Notes under the pieces: generated by a model
The model's input: only the letters and a program-made list of their open reading frames with translations
Databases searched by the model: none
What the model was told of the DNA's origin: nothing
Source: Peptostreptococcaceae bacterium
Lineage (GTDB): Bacteria > Bacillota_A > Clostridia > Peptostreptococcales > Anaerovoracaceae
DNA length: 14,689 nt
Direction of reading: 5' to 3'
Assembly (NCBI GenBank): GCA_016650135.1
Contig: JAENWH010000017.1
Span: 1-14,689 of the forward strand
In this document: piece after piece, positions 1-6,394 of the stretch
Numbering within the stretch: the stretch's first letter is position 1
Layout: every line of letters begins with the position of its first letter
Program-made: the position numbers and the translations under genes

Positions 1-6
1 AATAGT

Positions 7-1227
7 CTACAGTAATGATTCAATTCTTTCTAATGTAATATCATACATCAAGCTGCTTTCTATTTTCTTGTTTTTGATATATACAACCGCTGGTATTTCA
101 ACGATTCCCAATCTATCTGCTAATCCTTTTGATTTATATATGTCTACTTTGGTAACTTTGACTTTTCCTTTGTATTTTTCCTCGAAGGCTTCAACAATTG
201 GTAGGAGGTCACGACAACTTGGTATCACTGCATTCCATACAAATACAATGCTTGGTAGATTTCCACCCATAATCTGATCCTCAAAAATTTCGGTTTCAGC
301 AATGTATTTTTCTGCTGCCCAGCCGGCAATGGCTCCATCGCCAACAGCTGTTGCAACCTGTCTAAATTCCTTGTCTCTGACATCTCCAGCCGAAAAGACT
401 CCAGGAACATTTGTTTCCATAAGCTCGTTCGTTATAACATAGCCTTGCTTATTCAATATGATTTCATCCTTGAAGATTTCTGTATTTGGAATGTATCCTA
501 TAAACAGGAAACACGAATCTACATCAAAATTCATCAGACTGTTAGTTTTAGAGTTCTTAAGTACTACTGTTTTCAGTCTTTCCTCACCAACAAATTCTGC
601 AGGCAAGGTATTCCAGATAAATTCCATTTTAGGATTAGATAAAGCCTGTTCTTTTGCGATTTCGTTGCAGTCCATTTTCCCTTCATCATGCATTACTGAT
701 ACGATAACTTTGCCTGCAAATTTTGCAAGGAACATTCCTTCTTCTATTGCAGCATCGCCACTCCCAATAACCATTACTGTTTTTCCGGTATTCGCTGCTG
801 CATCACAGGTAGCACAAAATGAAATTCCTTTGTCAAATAAAAACGGTTCTTCACCTTTTGCCTTGGTCAAACGAGGTTTTCCGCCAGAAGTAATTAAAAC
901 TACTTTAGCTTCATAATTCGTTCTAAAAGTTTCGACAATTTTTGTTTCACCTTTTAGTTTCACACCTTGAACGTCTGTACCCTTAAACTTTACATCGAAT
1001 TTTTTTGCCTGTTTTTGAAAGAGTTCCATCAAACCTAAGCCTGATGATCCGTCTGGAAACCCAGGATAATTTTCTATTTCATTGGTATAGGTGGCAAGAC
1101 CACCTACCAGTGATTTTTCTATCAGTAATGTCTTCAATCTGGCTCGTCCGCAATAAATTCCAGCAGTCAGACCAGCGGCGCCACCACCGATTATTACTAC
1201 ATCATATTTTTCTACTTTTTTATCCAT
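7..1227 (-). CDS. Thioredoxin-reductase-like FAD oxidoreductase with degenerate C-terminal thioredoxin domain
   Basis: Probable flavin disulfide reductase of the cytoplasm, 406 residues. An N-terminal FAD dinucleotide fold is visible as GGGAAG at about residues 14-19. The redox pair CATC is at 138-141, where thioredoxin reductase has it. A second Rossmann motif, GSGDAA, is at 155-160. The HRRxxxRA NADPH-phosphate motif of TrxB is absent; the equivalent stretch reads MHDEGKMDCN, so NADPH specificity is doubtful. Residues from about 320 form a thioredoxin-like extension with the cis-proline segment IPAVVYI, but the WCGPC site is replaced by WNAVIPSC, leaving one cysteine at about 338. Normal TrxB is near 310-320 residues, so this is a fusion. 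The ATG is preceded by AGAAGGG. It is the last gene of the yeeE-tusA-yeeE operon, so it probably reduces a sulfur carrier or persulfide made there (inference). The fold is certain; the partner is not. Confidence 0.9.
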   Translation of the reverse strand: MDKKVEKYDVVIIGGGAAGLTAGIYCGRARLKTLLIEKSLVGGLATYTNEIENYPGFPDGSSGLGLMELFQKQAKKFDVKFKGTDVQGVKLKGETKIVETFRTNYEAKVVLITSGGKPRLTKAKGEEPFLFDKGISFCATCDAAANTGKTVMVIGSGDAAIEEGMFLAKFAGKVIVSVMHDEGKMDCNEIAKEQALSNPKMEFIWNTLPAEFVGEERLKTVVLKNSKTNSLMNFDVDSCFLFIGYIPNTEIFKDEIILNKQGYVITNELMETNVPGVFSAGDVRDKEFRQVATAVGDGAIAGWAAEKYIAETEIFEDQIMGGNLPSIVFVWNAVIPSCRDLLPIVEAFEEKYKGKVKVTKVDIYKSKGLADRLGIVEIPAVVYIKNKKIESSLMYDITLERIESLL

Positions 1228-1255
1228 TATATATACCCTTCTGTTTTAATATGTC

Positions 1256-1804
1256 TCACATGAAAAACTTTGCTAATAATTTACTCCCTATAAAAGATCC
1301 TACCAACAAAAATAAACCGAAGACCCAACCGGACAAAGACAAGGATGAAATTCCACTAAAGAAAGCTCCTATATTGCATCCAAATGCTAATCTTGCTCCA
1401 TATCCCATTAGCAGTCCACCAAGAGCAGCAGCTACAACCTGTCTACCTGTCTTGATTTTCTTGAATTTAAATTGTGATGCAAGCAAAGTTGCTAATAAAG
1501 CGCCAAATATAATACCTGCATTTATCATTGATCCGGTATCATTAAGAAAGCCGCCATTAAGTGTATTCTGTGCTCCTGCGGAGGAAAAATAAAACCATTT
1601 GTCTACACTTCCGCCAAAAGCCTCGAAGATCCATGCGCCCCAATTTGTAAACGCTCCTGTCACGCCCCAGGGATTTCCTGAGGAAGCTAACAGGGATATT
1701 TGCAAAACTGCAAGTAATACGGCACCCGTAACGTAAGTAAACGGATTTTTAAAAACAGCAACATAGTACTGGTTTTTACCAAGTTTTTCCCAAAAATTTT
1801 TCAA
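1256..1804 (-). CDS. YeeE/YedE family membrane protein, second half-transporter (TsuA-like)
   Basis: Integral membrane protein of 182 residues with about four to five hydrophobic segments. It shows the glycine-rich family signature GYGARLAFGCNIGAFFSG, with the conserved cysteine at about residue 143. Full-length YeeE/TsuA thiosulfate transporters are about 330-350 residues and have two pseudo-symmetric halves; this protein and the one at 2104-2787 look like the two halves as separate genes. The start is a TTG with AAAGGCGG upstream; no in-frame ATG or GTG lies between it and the preceding stop. It lies 46 bp after the tusA gene and 28 bp before the flavoprotein gene, in one leftward operon. 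Likely role: moving thiosulfate or another sulfane-sulfur compound through the membrane. The family call is firm; the substrate is inferred. Confidence 0.88.
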   Translation of the reverse strand: MKNFWEKLGKNQYYVAVFKNPFTYVTGAVLLAVLQISLLASSGNPWGVTGAFTNWGAWIFEAFGGSVDKWFYFSSAGAQNTLNGGFLNDTGSMINAGIIFGALLATLLASQFKFKKIKTGRQVVAAALGGLLMGYGARLAFGCNIGAFFSGISSLSLSGWVFGLFLLVGSFIGSKLLAKFFM

Positions 1805-1850
1805 CTTTGCGTTACCGCCTTTCCAAATATTTAGTCCTTTTAACTATTCC

Positions 1851-2078
1851 TTAATTCTTTTTTTCAATAACAATTTCCCATTCGCCATCTCCAACTTCTT
1901 CGATTTCAACATTATGTCCTTGGTTTCTAGCCCATTCAGGTACATTTTTCATGGCGCAACTATGGTCAATCTGCATAATCAGTATATCTCCAATATCCAT
2001 TGTTTTTAATTTCTTTTCAGCTTTCATAAGAGGTACAGGACAAGCCTCGCCTAAACAATCTAAAGTAAATTCTTTCAT
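1851..2078 (-). CDS. TusA/SirA-family sulfur carrier protein (TsuB-like)
   Basis: Small cytoplasmic sulfur carrier of 75 residues, the usual TusA size. The N-terminal LDCLGEACPVPLMKA contains the CPxP motif, whose cysteine (about residue 13) carries the persulfide in this family. Two further cysteines are at about 8 and 41, the latter in IDHSC, a motif also present in the second TusA of this window. The ATG at 2078 is preceded by GGAAAGG at good spacing. A longer reading frame that starts upstream would run into the preceding yeeE gene and has no homology there, so it was not used. The gene sits between the two half-YeeE genes, 25 bp after one and 46 bp before the other, as expected for a carrier that takes sulfur arriving through the channel. 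Confidence 0.93.
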   Translation of the reverse strand: MKEFTLDCLGEACPVPLMKAEKKLKTMDIGDILIMQIDHSCAMKNVPEWARNQGHNVEIEEVGDGEWEIVIEKKN

Positions 2079-2103
2079 TATAATATTCCTTTCCATATAT
2101 GAG

Positions 2104-2787
2104 CTAAATGCCCATTTTTTTGCTCTGCCATTTATCGGCAAAAATATAAATACAACCTATTAGTAATAATTGTAATACTACTGCTCCAAACCAGCCAAAG
2201 TAGTCTGGTAAAAATATCTTTGGACTATTTGAGATGAAATTAATCTTCCAAAATCCAAATTGAAACGCACCGAGCAGTGATCCGGCAATAAAGAACACTA
2301 ATGCCAGCATTTGCATCATGAAACCTTCACCAACTCTCATCAGTGTTCCTGATGCGCAGCCGCCAGCTATAACCATTCCTGTACCGAACATTGTACCGCC
2401 AACAATTGTCGATATGCCTACCGGTACAACATAACCCATTCCAGGTATGGGCAGACCCTTTGCGAAAGCACCATATTTTATAGCGGTAAATCCAATTGTG
2501 GTAACTGCTAACGCTATCATAATTGCCTTTGTAATTGAAGTGCTCCCGCTTATCCATGGATCACGGAATGATGCTGTGAAGCAAAATCTCGACTTTTGAA
2601 GAACAAACCCGAAACAGCTGCCGAATATCCAAAACATAGCAAGACTGCTAGATTTAAAACTCAAGGCAATTCCTATTACTATCATAAGAATCAAAACAGC
2701 TACCCCATACGGTATTTGACTTTTCTTAGGTTTCCTTGGTGCACGAGTACCACCTGAACGTTGAATACTTTTAATATCCTCTGACAT
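2104..2787 (-). CDS. YeeE/YedE family membrane protein, first half-transporter (TsuA-like)
   Basis: Membrane protein of 227 residues with a basic N-terminal tail (about 1-25) and roughly five hydrophobic segments. The family cysteine motif is GGCASGTLMRVGEG (C at about 144); other cysteines are at about 58 and 69 in GSCFGF and SRFCFT. In characterised YeeE/TsuA proteins conserved cysteines line the thiosulfate path; I infer the same here. It is the first gene of the leftward operon, with a strong AAGGAGG (2793-2799, minus strand) ahead of its ATG. It is divergent from the LysR gene across 183 bp of promoter region. It differs enough from the other half-size copy (227 against 182 residues, different loops) to be its partner half rather than a recent duplicate. 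Confidence 0.9.
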   Translation of the reverse strand: MSEDIKSIQRSGGTRAPRKPKKSQIPYGVAVLILMIVIGIALSFKSSSLAMFWIFGSCFGFVLQKSRFCFTASFRDPWISGSTSITKAIMIALAVTTIGFTAIKYGAFAKGLPIPGMGYVVPVGISTIVGGTMFGTGMVIAGGCASGTLMRVGEGFMMQMLALVFFIAGSLLGAFQFGFWKINFISNSPKIFLPDYFGWFGAVVLQLLLIGCIYIFADKWQSKKMGI

Positions 2788-2838
2788 AGGTACCTCCTTA
2801 TTAAATATTTATTTGTGTTTACGAAGTTTGTGAAGTTT

Positions 2839-2866
2839 TTGACAGTTTACTTAACCTCACTATAAC
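2839..2866 (+). promoter_or_regulatory. Promoter for the LysR gene
   Basis: TTGACA at 2839-2844, a 16-base spacer and TATAAC at 2861-2866 form a near-consensus sigma-A promoter. It would start transcription near 2873 and give a leader of about 100 bases before the LysR ATG. Its -10 box overlaps the -10 box of the opposing promoter. The predicted operator at 2895-2915 lies downstream of this start, which would suit autorepression. Confidence 0.6.
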
Positions 2867-2887
2867 ATAGAATTTACTTGCACAAAA
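2859..2887 (-). promoter_or_regulatory. Promoter for the yeeE-tusA-yeeE-oxidoreductase operon
   Basis: On the minus strand TATAGT (2864 to 2859) is a good -10 box. The -35 region is poor: TTTTGT with a 17-base spacer, or TTGTGC with only 15. A weak -35 next to an operator is typical of a promoter needing an activator. The predicted start is near 2852, giving a leader of about 65 bases. Confidence 0.45.
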
Positions 2888-2894
2888 CTATTAT

Positions 2895-2915
2895 CTTGTT
2901 ATACAATATAACAAG
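2895..2915. promoter_or_regulatory. Inverted repeat, probable LysR-type operator
   Basis: Perfect nine-base arms CTTGTTATA and TATAACAAG are separated by CAA. The inner part has the T-N11-A pattern (T2899 to A2911) typical of LysR-family recognition sites. Its centre lies about 53 bases upstream of the predicted leftward start, where LysR proteins commonly bind to activate, and downstream of the predicted rightward start. It is the strongest candidate site for the adjacent regulator. Confidence 0.65.
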
Positions 2916-2970
2916 TAGTTATGGCAAATTTTTTATTGTATGTCTATGTTTTTTTGAAGGAGAAATCATA

Positions 2971-3867
2971 ATGCGAATTGATCACCTTGTTTTATTTAAC
3001 AAGATTGCTTCAGAAAAAAGCATTTCTAAAGTAGCGGAAGAATGCCATCTGTCTCAGCCTGCGCTAAGCCAACAGATGAGAAAACTTGAAGATGAGATGG
3101 GTTTGATTTTATTTGAGCGTAGTAATAAAGGGATAAAATTAACTGCGAATGGGCGGATTGTTCATCAATACTTTGAGCAAATAATAGAAACCTATAATAA
3201 TTTACAGCAGGAATTAACAAATTTGAAAAATTATACTGGAACAATCAGGATTTTGGCATCCCCTGTAATCGGGCAATATGCGCTACCTTGTTCTATTCAT
3301 AAAATGAATGAAAAATTTCCAAAATACACCTTTGCTTTAACAACAATGCTTTCAAGCGAGGTTGTAAGAAAAGTTTTAGAAGGGAAAGGCAACATTGGTT
3401 TTATCATAAGCCCTGTCGAAAATCAAAAATTGGTATGCAATCGAATTCACTCTGATAAGGTTTTTTTAGTGTGTTCAAAAAAATATTATAAAAGTGATTC
3501 AATATCCCTGGAAAATTTAAAAAACAAGTCACTTATTACCTTGGTTGATCGATTCAGTTCCAGAAGAATCGTTGACGAAACCTTAAAAAATGCTGGGCAT
3601 GATATGAAGGATTTTGCAGTCATGATGGAGCTTGACTCTACAGAATCTTTAAAAGCTTCTGTCATCGCAGGCCTTGGATTTGCATTTCTACCCTATATGG
3701 CTATAAAAAAAGAAATATATTTAAAAGAGTTAAAAATAGTTGAAATCCCTAATTTTCAGGCAAATTATGATCTTTATATGATATACAGGAAAAAAATGTG
3801 TTCCCAGGATACCCCTCAAGAAGTTATTAAATACTTTTTAAGCGTGGTGGAGAAAACCTTCTGCTGA
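2971..3867 (+). CDS. LysR-type transcriptional regulator
   Basis: DNA-binding regulator of 298 residues, normal LysR length. The N-terminal winged helix-turn-helix is clear: helix-turn-helix residues about 17-36 including SISKVAEECHLSQPALSQQM, then GLILFERSNKGIKLTANG. Residues from about 88 form the ligand-binding domain, beginning with the typical strand TIRILASPVIGQYALP. The ATG at 2971 is chosen because GAAGGAG lies just upstream and because it begins the standard first helix; an upstream in-frame ATG at 2878 would add 31 residues with no family match and lies close to the predicted transcription start. It is divergent from the sulfur-import operon and probably controls it in response to a sulfur metabolite, as CysB/CysL/CbbR-type relatives do (inference). 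It converges on the tusA-like gene with only 18 bp between stops and no obvious terminator. Confidence 0.93.
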   Translation: MRIDHLVLFNKIASEKSISKVAEECHLSQPALSQQMRKLEDEMGLILFERSNKGIKLTANGRIVHQYFEQIIETYNNLQQELTNLKNYTGTIRILASPVIGQYALPCSIHKMNEKFPKYTFALTTMLSSEVVRKVLEGKGNIGFIISPVENQKLVCNRIHSDKVFLVCSKKYYKSDSISLENLKNKSLITLVDRFSSRRIVDETLKNAGHDMKDFAVMMELDSTESLKASVIAGLGFAFLPYMAIKKEIYLKELKIVEIPNFQANYDLYMIYRKKMCSQDTPQEVIKYFLSVVEKTFC

Positions 3868-3885
3868 TTTTTCAAGATTTTCCTC

Positions 3886-4134
3886 TTATTTATATATATA
3901 CATTTCCCAGACACCATTGATTGGTTCGACTACTTCCAATTTCAATTTGCATGAATGGCAGTAATTTTTAACACTTTCTGCTGTACAACTATGATCTGTA
4001 ACCAGCATAATTTTTATGCCTTCAGACAATTCATTTTCATATTCTATCAATTTCATGATGGGTACTGGACATACATCGCCCAAACAATTCAGTTCCACAA
4101 AATTATTTTCCCCTATTTCAAATTTCCCTCTCAT
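3886..4134 (-). CDS. TusA-family sulfur carrier protein, translationally coupled to RfbB
   Basis: Sulfur carrier of 82 residues with NCLGDVCPVPIMKL near the N-terminus; the CPxP cysteine is at about residue 22. It shares the DHSC motif (C at about 50) and the C-terminal GVWEMYI pattern with the TusA at 1851-2078, so both probably belong to one subfamily. It also has a CHSC pair (about 59-62) that the other copy lacks. The ATG at 4134 overlaps the RfbB stop as ATGA and is preferred; in-frame ATGs further upstream (such as 4170) lie inside rfbB and add residues with no match. The overlap implies translation together with the sugar dehydratase. Whether it serves sugar chemistry or is a stray member of the flanking sulfur locus cannot be told from sequence. 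Confidence 0.88.
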   Translation of the reverse strand: MRGKFEIGENNFVELNCLGDVCPVPIMKLIEYENELSEGIKIMLVTDHSCTAESVKNYCHSCKLKLEVVEPINGVWEMYIYK

Positions 4135-5102
4135 CTGTTGTCCCACCATGCTTCGTTTTCTATATACCATCTTATTGTTGACACGATGCCCTCTTCAAAA
4201 GCGATAGTAGGTTCCCACCCAAAATTTAACTTCATTTTTGCAGCATCAATCGCATATCTTAAATCGTGACCAGGCCGGTCTTCTGTAAATTCAATTAAAT
4301 CATGATTTTTACCCATTTCCTCTAGAATTCTGCCAACAACCTCAAGATTATTCTTTTCGGAATTCCCGCCAATGTTATACACTTCCCCCGATTCACCCTC
4401 TTTTAAAATTAAATCAATTGCTGAGCAATGATCATCGACATGCAGCCAGTCTCTAACGTTACATCCATCCCCATAAATGTAAAGTTTTTTACCTTGCAAT
4501 GCTCTGACAACCATGGAAGGAATAAGCTTTTCAAGGAACTGATATGGACCGTAATTATTCGAACATCTTGAAATGGTTACCGGTAAACTATAGGTTCTAT
4601 AATAAGATTGCACCAGAAGATCAGCCGCAGCTTTTGATGCCGCATAGGGTGAAGATGCCTGAACAGGGCTTAACTCAGTAAACTTTAAATCCGGCCGGTT
4701 TATTGGTAAATCCCCGTATACCTCATCTGTAGAAACCTGATGGTACCTGCTTACATTGAATTCTTTGCAAGCATCCATAAGGATTTGGACTCCCAATATA
4801 TTTGTTTTCAAAAATATAGTAGAATCTTCAATAGATTTATCCACATGACTCTCAGCCGCAAAATTAATTACGACCTGAAAACCTTCCTCCTCAAAGATCT
4901 TGAAAATAAACTCTCGGTCAGTAATATCTCCTTTTATGAATTTAAATTTATTATTTTTAATAGCTCTGTCTAAAGTCTTCAATTTCGCTGCGTAGGTCAG
5001 TGCATCAATACATACCACGTCCCAATCCGGATGTCTTTCTAAATAGTAATAGACAAAGTTGCTGCCTATAAATCCAGCCCCTCCGGTAATCAGTATTTTC
5101 AT
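4131..5102 (-). CDS. rfbB: dTDP-glucose 4,6-dehydratase
   Basis: Cytoplasmic short-chain dehydrogenase/reductase enzyme that converts dTDP-glucose to dTDP-4-keto-6-deoxyglucose using bound NAD+. The 323-residue protein has the NAD fold GGAGFIGS at 7-14. The catalytic STDEVYG segment (Thr-Asp-Glu about 125-127) and the YAASK motif (Y153, K157) are present, as is the RfbB hallmark RPGHDLRYAID at about 276-286. Length is slightly under the usual 330-355. The ATG follows AAAGGAG. It is divergent from the WecE-like aminotransferase, which uses exactly this type of 4-keto product, so the two very likely act in sequence. No glucose-1-phosphate thymidylyltransferase is seen in the window; dTDP-glucose must come from genes elsewhere. 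Confidence 0.95.
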   Translation of the reverse strand: MKILITGGAGFIGSNFVYYYLERHPDWDVVCIDALTYAAKLKTLDRAIKNNKFKFIKGDITDREFIFKIFEEEGFQVVINFAAESHVDKSIEDSTIFLKTNILGVQILMDACKEFNVSRYHQVSTDEVYGDLPINRPDLKFTELSPVQASSPYAASKAAADLLVQSYYRTYSLPVTISRCSNNYGPYQFLEKLIPSMVVRALQGKKLYIYGDGCNVRDWLHVDDHCSAIDLILKEGESGEVYNIGGNSEKNNLEVVGRILEEMGKNHDLIEFTEDRPGHDLRYAIDAAKMKLNFGWEPTIAFEEGIVSTIRWYIENEAWWDNR

Positions 5103-5165
5103 TCTGGTCTCCTTTAAATAATGAAATCCCTTCGAAATTATTAATCCAATTTCAATTTAACATTA

Positions 5166-5174
5166 ATTATATCA
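5166..5174 (-). promoter_or_regulatory. Promoter for rfbB-tusA (extended -10)
   Basis: On the minus strand TGATATAAT is an extended -10 box with a perfect TATAAT; no good -35 box is found 16-18 bases upstream, which extended -10 promoters tolerate. The start would be near 5159, giving a leader of about 57 bases. A weak GAAATT/AATTTC inverted repeat lies in that leader. Confidence 0.5.
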
Positions 5175-5178
5175 CATA

Positions 5179-5207
5179 TTGACAAAACAAATTCAGGATA
5201 TTATGAT
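5179..5207 (+). promoter_or_regulatory. Promoter for the aminosugar/importer operon
   Basis: TTGACA (5179-5184), 17 bases, TATGAT (5202-5207): a near-consensus sigma-A promoter, with a predicted start near 5214 about 38 bases before the aminotransferase ATG. It lies just upstream of the extended -10 promoter that drives rfbB the other way, so the two sugar operons share a 149 bp control region. Confidence 0.65.
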
Positions 5208-5251
5208 TAAATTCAACTTCAGAGAATTAGTGAGGGATAGGTGTATATGTT

Positions 5252-6394
5252 ATGAAAATTCAATTTTACAAGAGATATCAGCCGGAGAATCAATTGAAAC
5301 TGGTTGAGGATGCTTTAATTTCAGGCAATCTGTCCTCTGACGGTAATTTTATCACATCTTTGAGAGAAAATTTTAAGATGAACCTGGCTGTTAAAAATAT
5401 TTTGTTTACAACCTCTGCCACTACTGCTTTAGAACTGGCTGTTCAACTTATTGATTTGAAACCTGGTGATCAGGTGATTCTGCCCTCCTATAATTTCCCA
5501 TCAGCTGCAAATGCAGTCTTAAAAGCCGGCGGCACACCTGTTCTTTGCGATGTTGATTTGTCAACAAAAAATATTGATTTGACCAGTGTTGAAGAAAAGA
5601 TAACAAATAGAACAAAGGCCATCATTCCTACCCATTACGCCGGGATATCCTGTGATATGTCCCTGCTGATGGAACTGGCAAAGAAGAATCATATTAAAGT
5701 CATTGAGGATGCAGCTCAGGCAGTTCTCAGTTTCTTCAAGAATGTCCCCTTGGGTACAATTGGTGATTTTGGCGCCTATAGTTTCCATCACACTAAAAAT
5801 TTTTCGTGTGGAGAAGGCGGCGCTTTTATATGTAATGATGCTTCTTTTCTAGAGGATGCAGAAATAATAAGGGATAATGGAACGAATAAAGCCCAGTTTC
5901 TAAGAAATGAACTTGATAATTACTCCTGGCAAAAGGCAGGTTCAAATTATATACTTAGTGAAGCTTGTGCCGCCTTGCTTTATGCTCAGATGCTGGCGTC
6001 TGAAATAATCCTTTCAAAGCGAAAGGGCATAGCAGATACTTATACCAATGTTTTCAGGAATTCCTCGCATCTCATTAATGAGATGTTCACCTTAATGGAA
6101 ATCCCTGATTATTCGACTCCCAACTATCATATCTATTACATAGATTGTTTAAATCCATGTGTTCGTGAGACTCTAAGGAAAGAATTATTAACGGAGGGTA
6201 TTGATGCCAGATCCCATTTTATTCCTCTACACACCTCTGATTTTGGTCGAGCTATGGGCTATGAAACAAAGGATTTTCCAAACAGTATGAAAGTATCTGA
6301 AACTATTTTAAGATTGCCTCTACATACAGAAATGACTGTTGAAGATGCTGCCGCTATTGGAGATATAATAATTCAAAAGGTAAAAGCATTATGA
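5252..6394 (+). CDS. DegT/DnrJ/EryC1/StrS aminotransferase, WecE-like (dTDP-4-keto-6-deoxyhexose transaminase)
   Basis: PLP-dependent sugar aminotransferase of 380 residues, full family length. The PLP lysine is K182 in FHHTKNFSCGEGGA, and the cofactor-ring aspartate is in IEDAAQA (about 153). The region EIIRDNGTNKAQFLRNELDN, followed by YSWQKAGSNYILSE, closely resembles E. coli WecE/RffA, which makes dTDP-4-amino-4,6-dideoxygalactose from the RfbB product; I therefore favour that reaction over the ArnB or C-3 transaminase reactions. Glutamate would be the amino donor. It is the first gene of the rightward operon; GAGGGATAGG lies ahead of the ATG and the stop overlaps the next start by ATGA. 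It pairs functionally with the divergent rfbB. Confidence 0.92.
   Translation: MKIQFYKRYQPENQLKLVEDALISGNLSSDGNFITSLRENFKMNLAVKNILFTTSATTALELAVQLIDLKPGDQVILPSYNFPSAANAVLKAGGTPVLCDVDLSTKNIDLTSVEEKITNRTKAIIPTHYAGISCDMSLLMELAKKNHIKVIEDAAQAVLSFFKNVPLGTIGDFGAYSFHHTKNFSCGEGGAFICNDASFLEDAEIIRDNGTNKAQFLRNELDNYSWQKAGSNYILSEACAALLYAQMLASEIILSKRKGIADTYTNVFRNSSHLINEMFTLMEIPDYSTPNYHIYYIDCLNPCVRETLRKELLTEGIDARSHFIPLHTSDFGRAMGYETKDFPNSMKVSETILRLPLHTEMTVEDAAAIGDIIIQKVKAL

Noticed and set aside
458..916. 152-codon open frame on the plus strand
   Set aside because: It lies wholly inside the well-supported oxidoreductase gene on the other strand, has no ribosome binding site and no recognisable domain.
7..1227. 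Selenocysteine in the degenerate thioredoxin site
   Set aside because: The WNAVIPSC region is read without any in-frame TGA, so the missing cysteine is a real substitution, not an unread selenocysteine codon.
1005..1592. 195-codon open frame on the plus strand
   Set aside because: It is antisense to the oxidoreductase and yeeE genes and crosses their junction; its translation is low-complexity and family-less.
2895..2934. Inverted repeat followed by T6, as an attenuator of the LysR transcript
   Set aside because: The stem is almost all A-U and the T run begins 13 bases after it, so it is a poor terminator; an operator fits better.
2878..2970. Longer N-terminus for the LysR protein
   Set aside because: The extra 31 residues have no family match, they would begin almost at the predicted transcription start, and the downstream ATG has a proper ribosome binding site.
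3868..3885. Terminator between LysR and tusA stops
   Set aside because: Only 18 bases lie between the stops and no stable stem followed by a T run was found there or in the adjoining coding ends.
4135..4170. Longer N-terminus for the second TusA protein
   Set aside because: It would overlap rfbB by 40 bases; the ATGA junction gives a better start and a protein of normal TusA layout.
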